In this document: one piece after another, positions 7,659 through 15,038 of the stretch | How positions within the stretch are numbered: the first letter of the stretch is position 1 | How the letters are laid out: the number at the start of each line of letters is the position of its first letter | Assembly (NCBI GenBank): GCA_023416335.1 | Contig: JAEZHY010000206.1 | Span: 1 to 20,302, forward strand | Source: Pseudomonadota bacterium | Lineage (GTDB): Bacteria; Desulfobacterota; Syntrophobacteria; Syntrophobacterales; Syntrophobacteraceae | Direction of reading: 5' to 3' | DNA: 20,302 nt | Notes under the pieces: generated by a model | What the model saw: only the letters and a program-made list of their open reading frames with translations | Databases searched by the model: none | What the model was told of the DNA's origin: nothing | Made by a program: the position numbers and the translations under genes

Positions 7659-8324
7659 TTACATTGCTTTGACTAAAAAGTAGAAGGTGAACAGCGTCAC
7701 ACACCCAATCGCAATCATGGTAACAGTGAGCTTGTTTTCAAAGCCGTGCAGCGATTTCCGATTGGACCTCTTGATGAAGCCCCATTTTACGCCGATCCGG
7801 TAAATACCGATTCCCACGTGGAGTTCGATCATCGGGAGAAGCACAATGTAGAAAAGCAGCCACCAGCCGCCCTGAATTCTCGCCGCGCTTTTCGCCGCGG
7901 TGATCGGCAGGTTCGTAAGGACCGTCCACATATGGATACAGCCCATAATCAGAATGATGAAAGCGGTCGTCGCCTGGATGATCCACAACCACGTGTCCGT
8001 GTGATTGAAGTTGACGGTGTGCCGCCACATGGCCTTCTGCTCACGAGCGCGGAAGGGGAGTTTCCGGGCAGCCAACACGAAATGAGCCAGCATGACCAGA
8101 CCGATCAACGGACCACCCAATTGAGCCATATACGTGGCTTCAAAGAAGTGGGCGATCCAGTTCATTACCCGGCCCCCTCCAAAATCTAGGTTAACACTGG
8201 CTACCAGAATCATATGCGCCCACATAAACGCTACGAGCCCGACTCCGGTAAGCATTTGGAAAAAATCCAAATACGCCTCAGTTCGTACAGGTTGTACTCG
8301 AGCAATAGTCTGATCCGCCATCAT
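7659..8324 (-). CDS. frdC: Diheme cytochrome b membrane subunit of fumarate reductase/succinate dehydrogenase (B type)
   Basis: A 221-aa protein with five hydrophobic helices, the single anchor subunit of type B enzymes. His37, His81, His131 and His169 have nearly the spacing of the four heme ligands of Wolinella FrdC (44, 93, 143, 182). Glu167 lies two residues before the last ligand, like Wolinella Glu180, and Glu62 is a candidate for Glu66 near the quinone site. It anchors the complex and exchanges electrons with (mena)quinone. It is the first gene of the operon. The ATG at 8324 follows AGGAG by ten bases; a second ATG at 8321 is also possible. The four-ligand pattern makes the assignment firm. 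Confidence 0.95.
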   Translation of the reverse strand: MMADQTIARVQPVRTEAYLDFFQMLTGVGLVAFMWAHMILVASVNLDFGGGRVMNWIAHFFEATYMAQLGGPLIGLVMLAHFVLAARKLPFRAREQKAMWRHTVNFNHTDTWLWIIQATTAFIILIMGCIHMWTVLTNLPITAAKSAARIQGGWWLLFYIVLLPMIELHVGIGIYRIGVKWGFIKRSNRKSLHGFENKLTVTMIAIGCVTLFTFYFLVKAM

Positions 8325-8393
8325 GTGTCTCTTACTCCTGGCTAGCTGTTGATAAAGTGGTTGGAAAGAAACCTGGGTTCGCGCGTATTACTG

Positions 8394-8422
8394 AGAAAAT
8401 GACAAAATAGCCAAAATGTCAA
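8394..8422 (-). promoter_or_regulatory. Candidate frdCAB promoter with TGACA dyad
   Basis: On the minus strand TTGACA (8417-8422) is followed after 17 bases by TTTTCT (8394-8399), a perfect -35 with a weak -10. Transcription would start about 60 bases upstream of frdC. The -35 also forms half of a dyad TGACA-N12-TGTCA (8400-8421), which could be an operator; no regulator is identified. Confidence 0.4.
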
Positions 8423-9075
8423 GTACTTTTTATCACAACTGACCGGCGCCAGATGCTGCAGCGTCCCGGCGGTCGGGCAGGTTTCCTCACACGTACTTTT
8501 CGATTTGCATTTCTAACGGATGGGCAAACCTGAAATAATGAACCTGCGATTTTCTCTACAATACGCTGTAACTACTGCATATTTTGGATGTTTCGAGATA
8601 TCGGCCAAGCATTATTATGTGCTTCATTTCTTTTGGTTCGGACAGAAGTAGCCGATTCACCGCTGATAAATTTTGCACAATGCACGCCCGGACCTCAAAA
8701 TACCGAGGCAACAGCCGAACCCATGTGAGGTCACGTGCGCGGGGGGAAAGGACGGACCTGTTCAGATGGAAAGCATGGACGTTTACACCAACAGAGGGAA
8801 TAATGCGAGTGTTTTTTTCCGATGCACAGATGCACAGAAATAAAATCGGTCCTACTTGCAGAAGCGCTTTTTCCCGCTATACTTATTGGACATCCCTGTT
8901 GAAACACAAAATAGTACGGCAAGAACGACGCCTATAAGCCTCCGGAGGACGAGGGCGTTTTTCCCGGGCCATGATTTTTCCCCGAGAGTCATTCCGGACA
9001 ACCACTCAAACTGCGGAATCCGGGTTTCCGAACCTCGATTCCAACCGGCCCCTGTAATGAATGGAGACCAACGCG
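8423..9075. other. 653-base intergenic region without a recognised gene
   Basis: Open frames at 8584-8937 and 8856-9137 lack a ribosome binding site and family resemblance, and I do not accept them. Small features are a GATGCACA direct repeat near 8821-8836 and the palindrome CCTCCGGAGG at 8939-8948. The region should contain the promoter of the gene at 9076, but no convincing -35/-10 pair was found. Confidence 0.5.
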
Positions 9076-9879
9076 ATGTTCGCCCACGAGATCAACACTT
9101 CCGCTTTCGATCAGGAGGACCCGCCCGGCCCTGCTGAAATGCCGCACTCCGGCGGCCAAAACCTGCCCGTTCCGGCCGCCGTCGAACCGCGGCCCTTTTT
9201 TCTGAGCAAGCTGCAGAGCTATGATGTCATTCTCCTGGGGACAAAGCACGATCAACCGGCGACCACCCATTTTCTGATGGACATCCTGCCGATTCTGGCG
9301 GGGTTCGGCGTCACCCACGTGGGGCTTGAAATCACATCCGACCAGCAGAAGAGAATCGACAAATTTGCCGCCACGGGCGCCGGCAGGGACGACATCGAAG
9401 TTTTCCATGTAATAGACAGTCCGGAATACCGCTGCTTCCTGGACGTCATCAGGCTTTGCGAACTCAAGCCCGTCGCCCTGGATCTGCCGCATCACATGTG
9501 GAATACCCCGTTCACCCGCGATGAGTGGATGGCCAACAACATCAGCTCGGTAATGCAGCGTGTCCCGCGGGCCAAAATCCTCGTTGTCGTGGGCAATCTG
9601 CACACTCTGAAACGCGTTGACTGGATCGATCCCGCCAAACAGGACCGCTTTCTTCCCGAATATCTTTCCGCCTGCGAACCGGAACTCGATACATTATCGG
9701 TGCTCGCCGACTATGAGGATGTTCCTTCCAGTTGCACGATTCGCAAGACCTACATGGCAAAGGAAAAGCCGCTTGTTCTCGAAGCAAGCGGACTCAATTT
9801 CAAACCCAAAGTGCTCAATATCCTCGCAGCAAAGCCCATGCAAATCCATGAGCTTACCGATGCGATAATGATGTATTAG
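9076..9879 (+). CDS. ChaN/EreA/Tiki-superfamily-like protein
   Basis: A 267-aa protein. After a poorly ordered N-terminus (1-45) comes the block DVILLGTKHDQPATTHF (50-66), then GLEIT (83-87), RDEWMANNI (148-156) and VVVGNLHTLKR (171-181). The set GxxHD, a His shortly after, a buried Glu in GxE, an RDxxM helix and a final GxxH is the pattern of the erythromycin esterase/ChaN/TraB-Tiki fold, whose members include esterases, heme-binding ChaN and putative metalloproteases. The specific activity cannot be told. There is no signal peptide, so it is probably cytoplasmic. The start at 9076 is chosen because GGAGA (9063-9067) lies eight bases upstream; the ATG at 9061 has no such site. It is transcribed towards the HhH gene. 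Confidence 0.6.
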   Translation: MFAHEINTSAFDQEDPPGPAEMPHSGGQNLPVPAAVEPRPFFLSKLQSYDVILLGTKHDQPATTHFLMDILPILAGFGVTHVGLEITSDQQKRIDKFAATGAGRDDIEVFHVIDSPEYRCFLDVIRLCELKPVALDLPHHMWNTPFTRDEWMANNISSVMQRVPRAKILVVVGNLHTLKRVDWIDPAKQDRFLPEYLSACEPELDTLSVLADYEDVPSSCTIRKTYMAKEKPLVLEASGLNFKPKVLNILAAKPMQIHELTDAIMMY

Positions 9880-9934
9880 AAAATTGGTATTATTTTCGAT
9901 CCCGTGAGGCCGGTGAGAAGACCGCTGCCGGCTC

Positions 9935-10150
9935 TCAATCGAAAGACGCCCCGCTCTCTTTAATCCCGTCTACCAGTTCCTTTGAGACCCCCGGCACCCT
10001 GCCGAAATCTTCCCAGTTCTTAAATGGCCCGTGCTGGTTCCGATACTCGACGATTTTCTGGGCCTTTTCTTTCCCGACATCGGGAAGCATGGACAGGTGC
10101 ACCTCGTCCGCCGTATTGATATTCATTTTCACATTATCGTCCGATGTCAT
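9935..10150 (-). CDS. Small helix-hairpin-helix protein, ComEA C-terminal domain type
   Basis: A 71-aa protein made almost only of a tandem helix-hairpin-helix domain: INTADEVHLSMLPDVGKEKA (first, about 11-30), then VEYRNQHGPFKNWEDFGRVP and GVSKELVDGIKE (second, about 34-66). ComEA, the competence DNA receptor, and many small stand-alone proteins share it, and the fold usually binds DNA backbone non-specifically. Here there is no signal peptide or anchor, so an extracellular ComEA role is unlikely; a cytoplasmic DNA-binding or structural role is more plausible. The ATG at 10150 follows AAGGAG by ten bases. It is divergent from the CBS gene and convergent with the gene at 9076. Confidence 0.88.
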   Translation of the reverse strand: MTSDDNVKMNINTADEVHLSMLPDVGKEKAQKIVEYRNQHGPFKNWEDFGRVPGVSKELVDGIKESGASFD

Positions 10151-10195
10151 TCAATTTATGCTCCTTCAAAAGTTGACCGATTTTACTTAAAACTA

Positions 10196-10225
10196 ATTAT
10201 CCTGTACGTTTCATAAAAGGTTCAA
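10196..10225 (-). promoter_or_regulatory. Candidate promoter of the HhH gene
   Basis: On the minus strand TTGAAC (10220-10225) and GATAAT (10196-10201) are separated by 18 bases, about 45 bases upstream of the ATG at 10150. Both boxes match the sigma-70 consensus well. Confidence 0.45.
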
Positions 10226-10393
10226 ACATGAAAAGGAGATTGCCCGTACCCAGGTTCCGTCAAATTTTTGCGGGACCGATTTGAATTCTCGCTACACAAA
10301 TCTAGCGGAGAATGCTAGAAGAACTGATTATCACAACGCCCCCTTTAGAGGAAAGTTTGGTCGATCACCCGAGATGTACCACGGAGGTTACGG

Positions 10394-11086
10394 ATGCTTG
10401 TAAAGAACTGGATGAGTAAGAATGTGATCACGATTGATGAAGACGATTCGATGCAGCACGCAATGGCCCTGATGAAAGAGCATAAAATCAGGATGCTGCC
10501 GGTAATGCATAACGGCAAGATAGTTGGCGTGCTCTCGGACACCGACCTCAAGCGCGCTTCAGCATCCGACGCGACCATGCTCGATATGCACGAACTGCTC
10601 TATTTGATCTCCAAGATCAAAGTGCATGAAATCATGTCAAAGAAGCCGATTACCGTTCCGGAGGATTACACGGTCGAGGAAACGGCCCAGTTGATGATGG
10701 AAAACAACATCTCGGGCGTTCCCATAACAAACTACCAGGGAGACTTGGTAGGTATCATCACCCGGCACGATCTTTTCAAGATTCTGATCAGCCTGAGCGG
10801 CCTCGGCAAAAGAGGAATCCAGTTTGCTTTCCTGATCGACGATGTGTCCGGTTCCATCAAGGTCCTGACCGATGTGATCAGACGCTACGAGGGCCGCATC
10901 GCAAGCATCCTCAGCACATACGATTATGCTCCGGCCGGAAAGCGAATCGTCTACTTGAGGATATATGAACTGGATCGCTCCAAGCTCCCTGAATTGATCC
11001 AGGAATTCCGAGACAAGGGAACTCTTATCTATCTCGTCGATCATCGCCAGAACAAAAGAAAAGTCTACCAGGATATCATGGCTTAA
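10394..11086 (+). CDS. CBS-CBS-ACT protein, AcuB-like
   Basis: A 230-aa protein with two CBS motifs (about 4-57, VKNWMSKNVITIDEDDSM onward, and 77-132, VHEIMSKKPITVPEDYTV onward) followed by an ACT-like domain (about 141-218). CBS pairs bind adenylates and ACT domains bind amino acids or similar small molecules, so this is probably a soluble energy- or metabolite-sensing regulator. The order CBS-CBS-ACT is that of AcuB of Bacillus, a modulator of acetoin use, but nothing here links it to acetoin. CGGAGG lies just before the ATG. It forms its own unit, ended by a perfect terminator, and is convergent with the Clp1-like gene. Confidence 0.92.
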   Translation: MLVKNWMSKNVITIDEDDSMQHAMALMKEHKIRMLPVMHNGKIVGVLSDTDLKRASASDATMLDMHELLYLISKIKVHEIMSKKPITVPEDYTVEETAQLMMENNISGVPITNYQGDLVGIITRHDLFKILISLSGLGKRGIQFAFLIDDVSGSIKVLTDVIRRYEGRIASILSTYDYAPAGKRIVYLRIYELDRSKLPELIQEFRDKGTLIYLVDHRQNKRKVYQDIMA

Positions 11087-11117
11087 ATCCATCGGCAGGT
11101 TTGCCCGGAAAACATAT

Positions 11118-11155
11118 AAGACGGCCCGCTCCTTCAGCGGGCCGTCTTAGTTTTT
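11118..11155. terminator. Perfect 13-bp terminator between convergent genes
   Basis: AAGACGGCCCGCT (11118-11130) pairs exactly with 11136-11148 around the loop CCTTC, followed on the plus strand by AGTTTTT. It ends the CBS-ACT gene and may also stop minus-strand transcription from the Clp1-like gene, where the following T-rich stretch is less regular. Confidence 0.92.
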
Positions 11156-11181
11156 GATTCAGCCGATTGAAAAGAATTCGC

Positions 11182-12171
11182 TCAAAACTCGCCCGGGTTT
11201 CTCCTTCCGAGTTCCCTGCCGTCCGCACTTACATATATATCCCCAAATTGAATGATTCTTATCGCTCCTGCCGGGACAGGTGAAAGCAGCCTCATCCTTT
11301 TGTTCCGAAAATCTATCCGCGCGACAATCGCCGCTCCAAGGACGTTCCCGTCTCTGCCGGCAACCCCGCACAGCAGGTTCTCTTCAAAACCCGGGCGCAC
11401 GACGTGGGTCCGGGATTCCACTTCAACTCTTCTGCCGGTTACCGCCACAACCCCTTCCGAGGACTCCTCGCAATACAGGAAATCGGTCCCCTTGATGGGC
11501 CTGCCGCTGAATATGAGAGAACGCTGGAAAACCAGTTTGCTCAACGGAATCGCGAACTCGACCGCGCGGGAGAAATAGTCCGCCCAGGCTGCCTCCCTCG
11601 CCTTGCGCCTGTCGGCGGGAGTTTTTGAGACGGCTTTTCCAGACGGAGCAATTCTCATTATCTCACGGTCCCGATAACCTTTGAGCAGCGGTTCCAATTC
11701 CGCCGTCCTCTGGATGCCGATAATGGCGTCCGGTTCAAGAGCTTCAATTGTAAAACCTTTGAGGGTGCGGCCAATTCCATGAACAAGGCCCGTCGTGTTT
11801 ATGACTTTGAATTTGGCCGGACAGGAGGCCGTGAGCTTGCTCACGCCGACCACCATCGGGAGAAAATGCCTCACCGGGGTTACGTCTCCAACGAAATAGA
11901 ACATCATCGGCAGGATCCGGTCAAAACTCTCGTTCGGCTTTACCATCCCCATGGTAATGCACGCGGGAGGTCCTATGTCTTTCTGACCTATATCGGCATC
12001 GATGATGCCAACCGTCTCGCCTGCAGTCGAAAGAAAATGCGCGAGAAACCGGCAGAATGTGCTCTTGCCGCTGTCCGAAGCGCCTATAACCAGCACCTTA
12101 TGCCGGTTACTCGACAATATTTTCTCCGCGCATTCTTGCCAGCCCGAAGGTATGTCTATCCCGGTTGCCAT
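11182..12171 (-). CDS. Clp1/Grc3-family polynucleotide 5'-kinase-like P-loop protein
   Basis: A 329-aa protein. The P-loop VLVIGASDSGKSTF (26-39) is followed by IIDADIGQKDIGPPACITMG (56-75), whose D-x-D-x-GQ and proline-rich turn are typical of Clp1/Grc3/Nol9 kinases, then INTTGLVHGIG (124-134), another family block. The C-terminal part (about 240-315) resembles the domain with LLCGVAGRDGNVLGAAIV and a closing IRIIQFGDIYV. The family transfers phosphate from ATP to the 5'-hydroxyl of RNA or DNA and is best known from eukaryotic and archaeal RNA processing; bacterial members are less common. RNA or DNA preference cannot be told. The ATG at 12171 has GGAG five bases upstream. It stands alone on the minus strand. 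Domain call good, activity inferred. Confidence 0.82.
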   Translation of the reverse strand: MATGIDIPSGWQECAEKILSSNRHKVLVIGASDSGKSTFCRFLAHFLSTAGETVGIIDADIGQKDIGPPACITMGMVKPNESFDRILPMMFYFVGDVTPVRHFLPMVVGVSKLTASCPAKFKVINTTGLVHGIGRTLKGFTIEALEPDAIIGIQRTAELEPLLKGYRDREIMRIAPSGKAVSKTPADRRKAREAAWADYFSRAVEFAIPLSKLVFQRSLIFSGRPIKGTDFLYCEESSEGVVAVTGRRVEVESRTHVVRPGFEENLLCGVAGRDGNVLGAAIVARIDFRNKRMRLLSPVPAGAIRIIQFGDIYVSADGRELGRRNPGEF

Positions 12172-12316
12172 TGCTGCTCCGTCCCGCCGGAAATCGATTG
12201 GTCGAATGCTCCCGATTCTTCCATGCCCTGATGAAAAACCCTGAAAGGGAAAATCTTATGTAATCACGTCTTATCATAAGGGCACGAGGATTATCTTGAT
12301 AGTTGGGTCGCGTCAG

Positions 12317-12339
12317 TCCGCGGAAGACCTTTCCGCGGA
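12317..12339 (+). promoter_or_regulatory. 9-bp hairpin in the leader of the small Cys-rich gene
   Basis: TCCGCGGAA (12317-12325) pairs perfectly with 12331-12339 around GACCT, 13 bases before the Shine-Dalgarno of the gene at 12367. It could affect transcript stability or translation; it has no T-run and matches no riboswitch class I know. Confidence 0.3.
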
Positions 12340-12366
12340 TAGCCATGAATCGGGAGGATTTGGCCT

Positions 12367-12570
12367 ATGTACATGGAATACATGTATGGCAGGAATGAGT
12401 GCCAATATAAGGGAGAAGCTTACCCGCACGGAACTGAACTGTGCGTGTCCGAAGGATGTAAGGTCTGCAACGACGGCAAATTCATCGAGGCCGAAGGGGA
12501 CATGCCGATTGGCGGAGTCTACATTGAACCGGAAAAGGTTGAACGCATCAGACATGTTTCGGAAAGCTGA
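12367..12570 (+). CDS. Small Cys-rich protein (67 aa), DUF1496/VWC-like motif
   Basis: GGGAGGA (12352-12358) lies eight bases before the ATG and fixes the start. The 67-aa product has CQYKGEAYPHGTELC and then CKVCNDGKF, with cysteines at 12, 26, 31 and 34. The C-x-Y-x-G-x2-Y-x2-G opening recalls DUF1496 and von Willebrand C-type small domains, but I cannot place it firmly. It aligns without gaps with the 63-aa protein at 4671-4862. There is no signal peptide. It sits between two minus-strand genes and is probably transcribed alone. Zinc binding or a disulfide-linked fold would fit the four cysteines. Confidence 0.75.
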   Translation: MYMEYMYGRNECQYKGEAYPHGTELCVSEGCKVCNDGKFIEAEGDMPIGGVYIEPEKVERIRHVSES

Positions 12571-12578
12571 TGCTCGCG

Positions 12579-12602
12579 CGGCACGGTCGAGAAACCGTGC
12601 CG
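12579..12602. repeat. CGGCACGGT palindrome
   Basis: CGGCACGGT (12579-12587) pairs with ACCGTGCCG (12594-12602), loop CGAGAA, in the 41-base gap between the convergent small gene and msrAB. The same stem recurs at 15933-15956, so this is a member of a dispersed palindromic repeat family; it may also serve as a terminator here, although no T-run follows. Confidence 0.7.
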
Positions 12603-12611
12603 TAACTTCAA

Positions 12612-13757
12612 TCACTCATTCACTGCTACCTTCTGCGTTTTATCCGCCTGGAACAATCCTGCGTAACGGCCGTAACCTTCCTTCTCCAGATTTTCTTTCG
12701 GGATAAACCTCAAAGCGGCGGAGTTCATGCAATACCTCAATCCCGTGGGCGGCGGACCGTCATCAAAGACATGTCCCAGGTGCGAGTTCCCGTGTTTGCT
12801 CCTTACTTCCGTGCGCACCATGAAAAAGAGGCTCCTGTCCTTCTTTTCGACAATATTACCGGGTTCCAGCGGTCTGGTGAAACTCGGCCATCCGGTTCCC
12901 GAATTGTACTTGTCGAGTGAGCTGAAAAGCGGTTCACCCGAGACTATATCGACATAAATGCCCTCTTTTTTGTTGTCCCAGTACTCATTTTGGAAAGCAG
13001 GTTCGGTACCGTCCTTCTGCGTAACTTTGTACTGGAGAGCCGAGAGCTTCTCCCGAAGTTCCGTATCGCTCGGTTTGCTGAACTTCGAGGAATCAGAAAC
13101 CTTGCTTGCTGCTGCAGTCCCTTCCATATTCCCCCACACTTTCGCAAGAAATTGATCCCGCCCCGAATTGAAGCGGTAAAACTTGTATCGCACGGGATTC
13201 TTCGTCCAGTATTCCTGATGGTATTCCTCGGCAGGATAGAATTTCGTGAATTGAATTATCTCGGTAGCAATCGGCTTATCGAAACGTCCCGACTTCTCCA
13301 GTTCCGTCCTGGACTCTTCCGCGAGACGCTTCTGCTCAGCGCCGACGTAGAATATCGCGCTCCGATACTGCGCGCCTCTGTCCACGAATTGGCCTCCGGG
13401 ATCGGTCGGGTCTATATGGCGCCAGAAATAATCCAGTAAGCCGGAGTAGGTGATTTTCTCGGGATTGTAGTAGACTTCCACGGACTCCAGGTGGCCCGTC
13501 CCTCCAGCAGAAACGAGTTCATAAGACGGATTGGCGACATTGCCGCCGGTATACCCCGAGATGACCTTGACCACTCCGTCGAGCTTCTCGAAATCGGCTT
13601 CGACACACCAGAAGCACCCGCCCGCAAAAACAGCTTTCGGGAACCGGTCGTATTGCGCATCCGAGTCGTGCACGGTCTTGCTCCCGTGCCGGAACCCCAA
13701 TCCTGTCACGACCAACGCAACAACTACGATTGACGAAATCACGAGTGCCGTTTTCAT
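12612..13757 (-). CDS. msrAB: Membrane-anchored or exported methionine sulfoxide reductase MsrA-MsrB fusion
   Basis: A 381-aa protein that repairs oxidised methionine, both S (MsrA) and R (MsrB) forms. The hydrophobic N-terminus (5-22) is an uncleaved anchor or signal peptide, so it acts outside the cytoplasm. The MsrA domain (about 40-195) has AGGCFWCVE with catalytic Cys48, and [10 protein letters not shown]. The MsrB domain (about 231-352) has [18 protein letters not shown] and [11 protein letters not shown] with catalytic Cys343. The zinc cysteines of many MsrB proteins are absent and the usual resolving Cys in GCGWPSF is Thr (GTGWPSF), leaving only Cys48, 51 and 343 in the whole protein. 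The domain order is that of Neisseria PilB. The start at 13757 is chosen from AGGAG six bases upstream and the signal-like N-terminus; an ATG at 13802 is less likely. Confidence 0.95.
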   Translation of the reverse strand: MKTALVISSIVVVALVVTGLGFRHGSKTVHDSDAQYDRFPKAVFAGGCFWCVEADFEKLDGVVKVISGYTGGNVANPSYELVSAGGTGHLESVEVYYNPEKITYSGLLDYFWRHIDPTDPGGQFVDRGAQYRSAIFYVGAEQKRLAEESRTELEKSGRFDKPIATEIIQFTKFYPAEEYHQEYWTKNPVRYKFYRFNSGRDQFLAKVWGNMEGTAAASKVSDSSKFSKPSDTELREKLSALQYKVTQKDGTEPAFQNEYWDNKKEGIYVDIVSGEPLFSSLDKYNSGTGWPSFTRPLEPGNIVEKKDRSLFFMVRTEVRSKHGNSHLGHVFDDGPPPTGLRYCMNSAALRFIPKENLEKEGYGRYAGLFQADKTQKVAVNE

Positions 13758-13993
13758 GGAATACTCCTGCCACATGGCGGGCAATATAGCCGCATTATTC
13801 ATAATGCCGGATGGTTATCGCAAAGGTAATTCCTCTTTATCGCTTTACAACGGCCCGCCCTAAAGAATAATTGCCGAGCGGAGGCTCTCCCACCAGTCAG
13901 AAGTTCAGAGCGGACAGAAGTGCACGTCGATGAACAAGGATTGACCGGCTTCCTAATCATGTCCAAATTAAATTTATCTATAAATGCAGCATA

Positions 13994-14022
13994 TTTACAT
14001 TCCATTAAGGGAAAACTATCCT
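13994..14022 (+). promoter_or_regulatory. Candidate promoter of the DUF883/holin/DUF3618 operon
   Basis: TTTACA (13994-13999) and TATCCT (14017-14022) with a 17-base spacer lie about 60 bases upstream of the first ATG. The rest of the 323-base gap from 13758 is AT-rich near this site and otherwise shows nothing recognisable. Confidence 0.4.
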
Positions 14023-14080
14023 CCCGGAAAACTGAAAAATGCTGCAAAGGTTTTTCATGCAACGATATGGAGAAATTGTA

Positions 14081-14614
14081 ATGATTTCCGAAGATTTTGA
14101 TACTCGAAGCGAGGCTCGATCGGAGCCGCAAACGGGAAACGAGAAGCCGAAACAAATTATCCAGGGAATCTCCGAATATTCCCGAAATGCTACAAGGCGT
14201 CTTTCCCGGGAACTCAAATTTCAGGCACAGTCGATTCTGCTGGAGCAAAGAGACCGGACCGCAAGGAATTTGAGCGCACTGGCCGAGGCATTGAAGGACG
14301 CCGGGAACAAGCTGCGCGAAAACCGCAGCCGGTCGGTGGCGAACATGACGGAAACGGGAGCGGAAAAAGTCGAGCAGTTTTCCAACTACCTGCGGGAGAG
14401 CGATCCTGACAGGATGGTGCGCCAGGTCGAAGATTTTGCAAGGCGTCAACCGGTTGTCTTCGTGAGTACCCTGTTTGTAGCCGGACTCCTCCTCGGGCAG
14501 CTTCTTTCCTCCGGAGAGTCAGCGGAAAAACCCCGCATTCTCAAACCCAAACGCGGCTCATCCCTAGAATATAAGCCCGCGGAGGATGAGGAAGGGTATT
14601 ATGAACGACACTGA
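14081..14614 (+). CDS. Membrane-anchored helical protein, YqjD/DUF883-like
   Basis: A 177-aa protein with long amphipathic helices (about 22-122) and one membrane segment (PVVFVSTLFVAGLLLGQLL, 124-142) followed by a short polar tail. The sequence DFARRQPVVFV before the membrane helix is the kind of junction seen in YqjD/ElaB/DUF883 and 'nutrient deprivation-induced' proteins, some of which tether ribosomes to the inner membrane in stationary phase. That role is only an analogy here. The start at 14081 follows TGGAGA by seven bases; the ATG at 14039 is upstream of that signal. It is the first of three overlapping genes and ends 14 bases inside the next one. Confidence 0.75.
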   Translation: MISEDFDTRSEARSEPQTGNEKPKQIIQGISEYSRNATRRLSRELKFQAQSILLEQRDRTARNLSALAEALKDAGNKLRENRSRSVANMTETGAEKVEQFSNYLRESDPDRMVRQVEDFARRQPVVFVSTLFVAGLLLGQLLSSGESAEKPRILKPKRGSSLEYKPAEDEEGYYERH

Positions 14615-15038
14615 AAATCGCGGCCCCGGGCAGGAGAGCAGAACCGAAGGGCGCGAATCGGCCGAGCGGCCCCTGGGGAGCCTTTTCAGGGAACTCTCGC
14701 GCAACGCGGTTGAGTTGGTGCGCCAGGAAATAGACCTGGCCAAGACGGAGATTTCCCGAAAGATAACCAGGGCCGGTAAGGATTCGATGTTGGTCACGGC
14801 TGGAGCGGCTGTTGCGTATGCCGGGTTCCTCTTCATCCTGGTTGCCGTCGTCATGGCCTTCGCTTTGGTCATGCCCGTCAGTCTGGCGGCTTTTATCGTG
14901 GGTTTTCCAGTACTGTGCGCAGGCCTCATCGCCGTCCTGGTGGGCAAGAAAAGACTCAGCCGCGAGAATTTCGTTCCAAACAAGACACTCGACATTTTGA
15001 GGGAAGACAGGAAATGGAAACAGGATCGGCTGATGTAG
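14601..15038 (+). CDS. Phage-holin-family (Holin-X/YqjE-like) membrane protein
   Basis: A 145-aa protein. An N-terminal amphipathic helix (LFRELSRNAVELVRQEIDLA, 28-47) is followed by AKTEISRKITRAGK and two hydrophobic hairpin helices (about 62-88 and 91-115), then a basic tail. This is the layout of the putative Actinobacterial holin-X/YqjE family, which despite its name is usually chromosomal and not tied to lysis. GAGGAAGGG just before the ATG at 14601 supports the start. It overlaps the upstream gene by 14 bases and the downstream gene by 25, so the three are probably translated together. Confidence 0.82.
   Translation: MNDTENRGPGQESRTEGRESAERPLGSLFRELSRNAVELVRQEIDLAKTEISRKITRAGKDSMLVTAGAAVAYAGFLFILVAVVMAFALVMPVSLAAFIVGFPVLCAGLIAVLVGKKRLSRENFVPNKTLDILREDRKWKQDRLM

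Noticed and set aside
8584..8937. 117-aa frame in the gap before the ChaN/EreA-like gene
   Set aside because: No ribosome binding site and no protein-like pattern; probably non-coding.
9906..9936. GAGGCCGG ... CCGGCTCTC inverted repeat between the convergent 9076 and 9935 genes
   Set aside because: Bulged stem, long loop and no T-run; too weak to call as a terminator.
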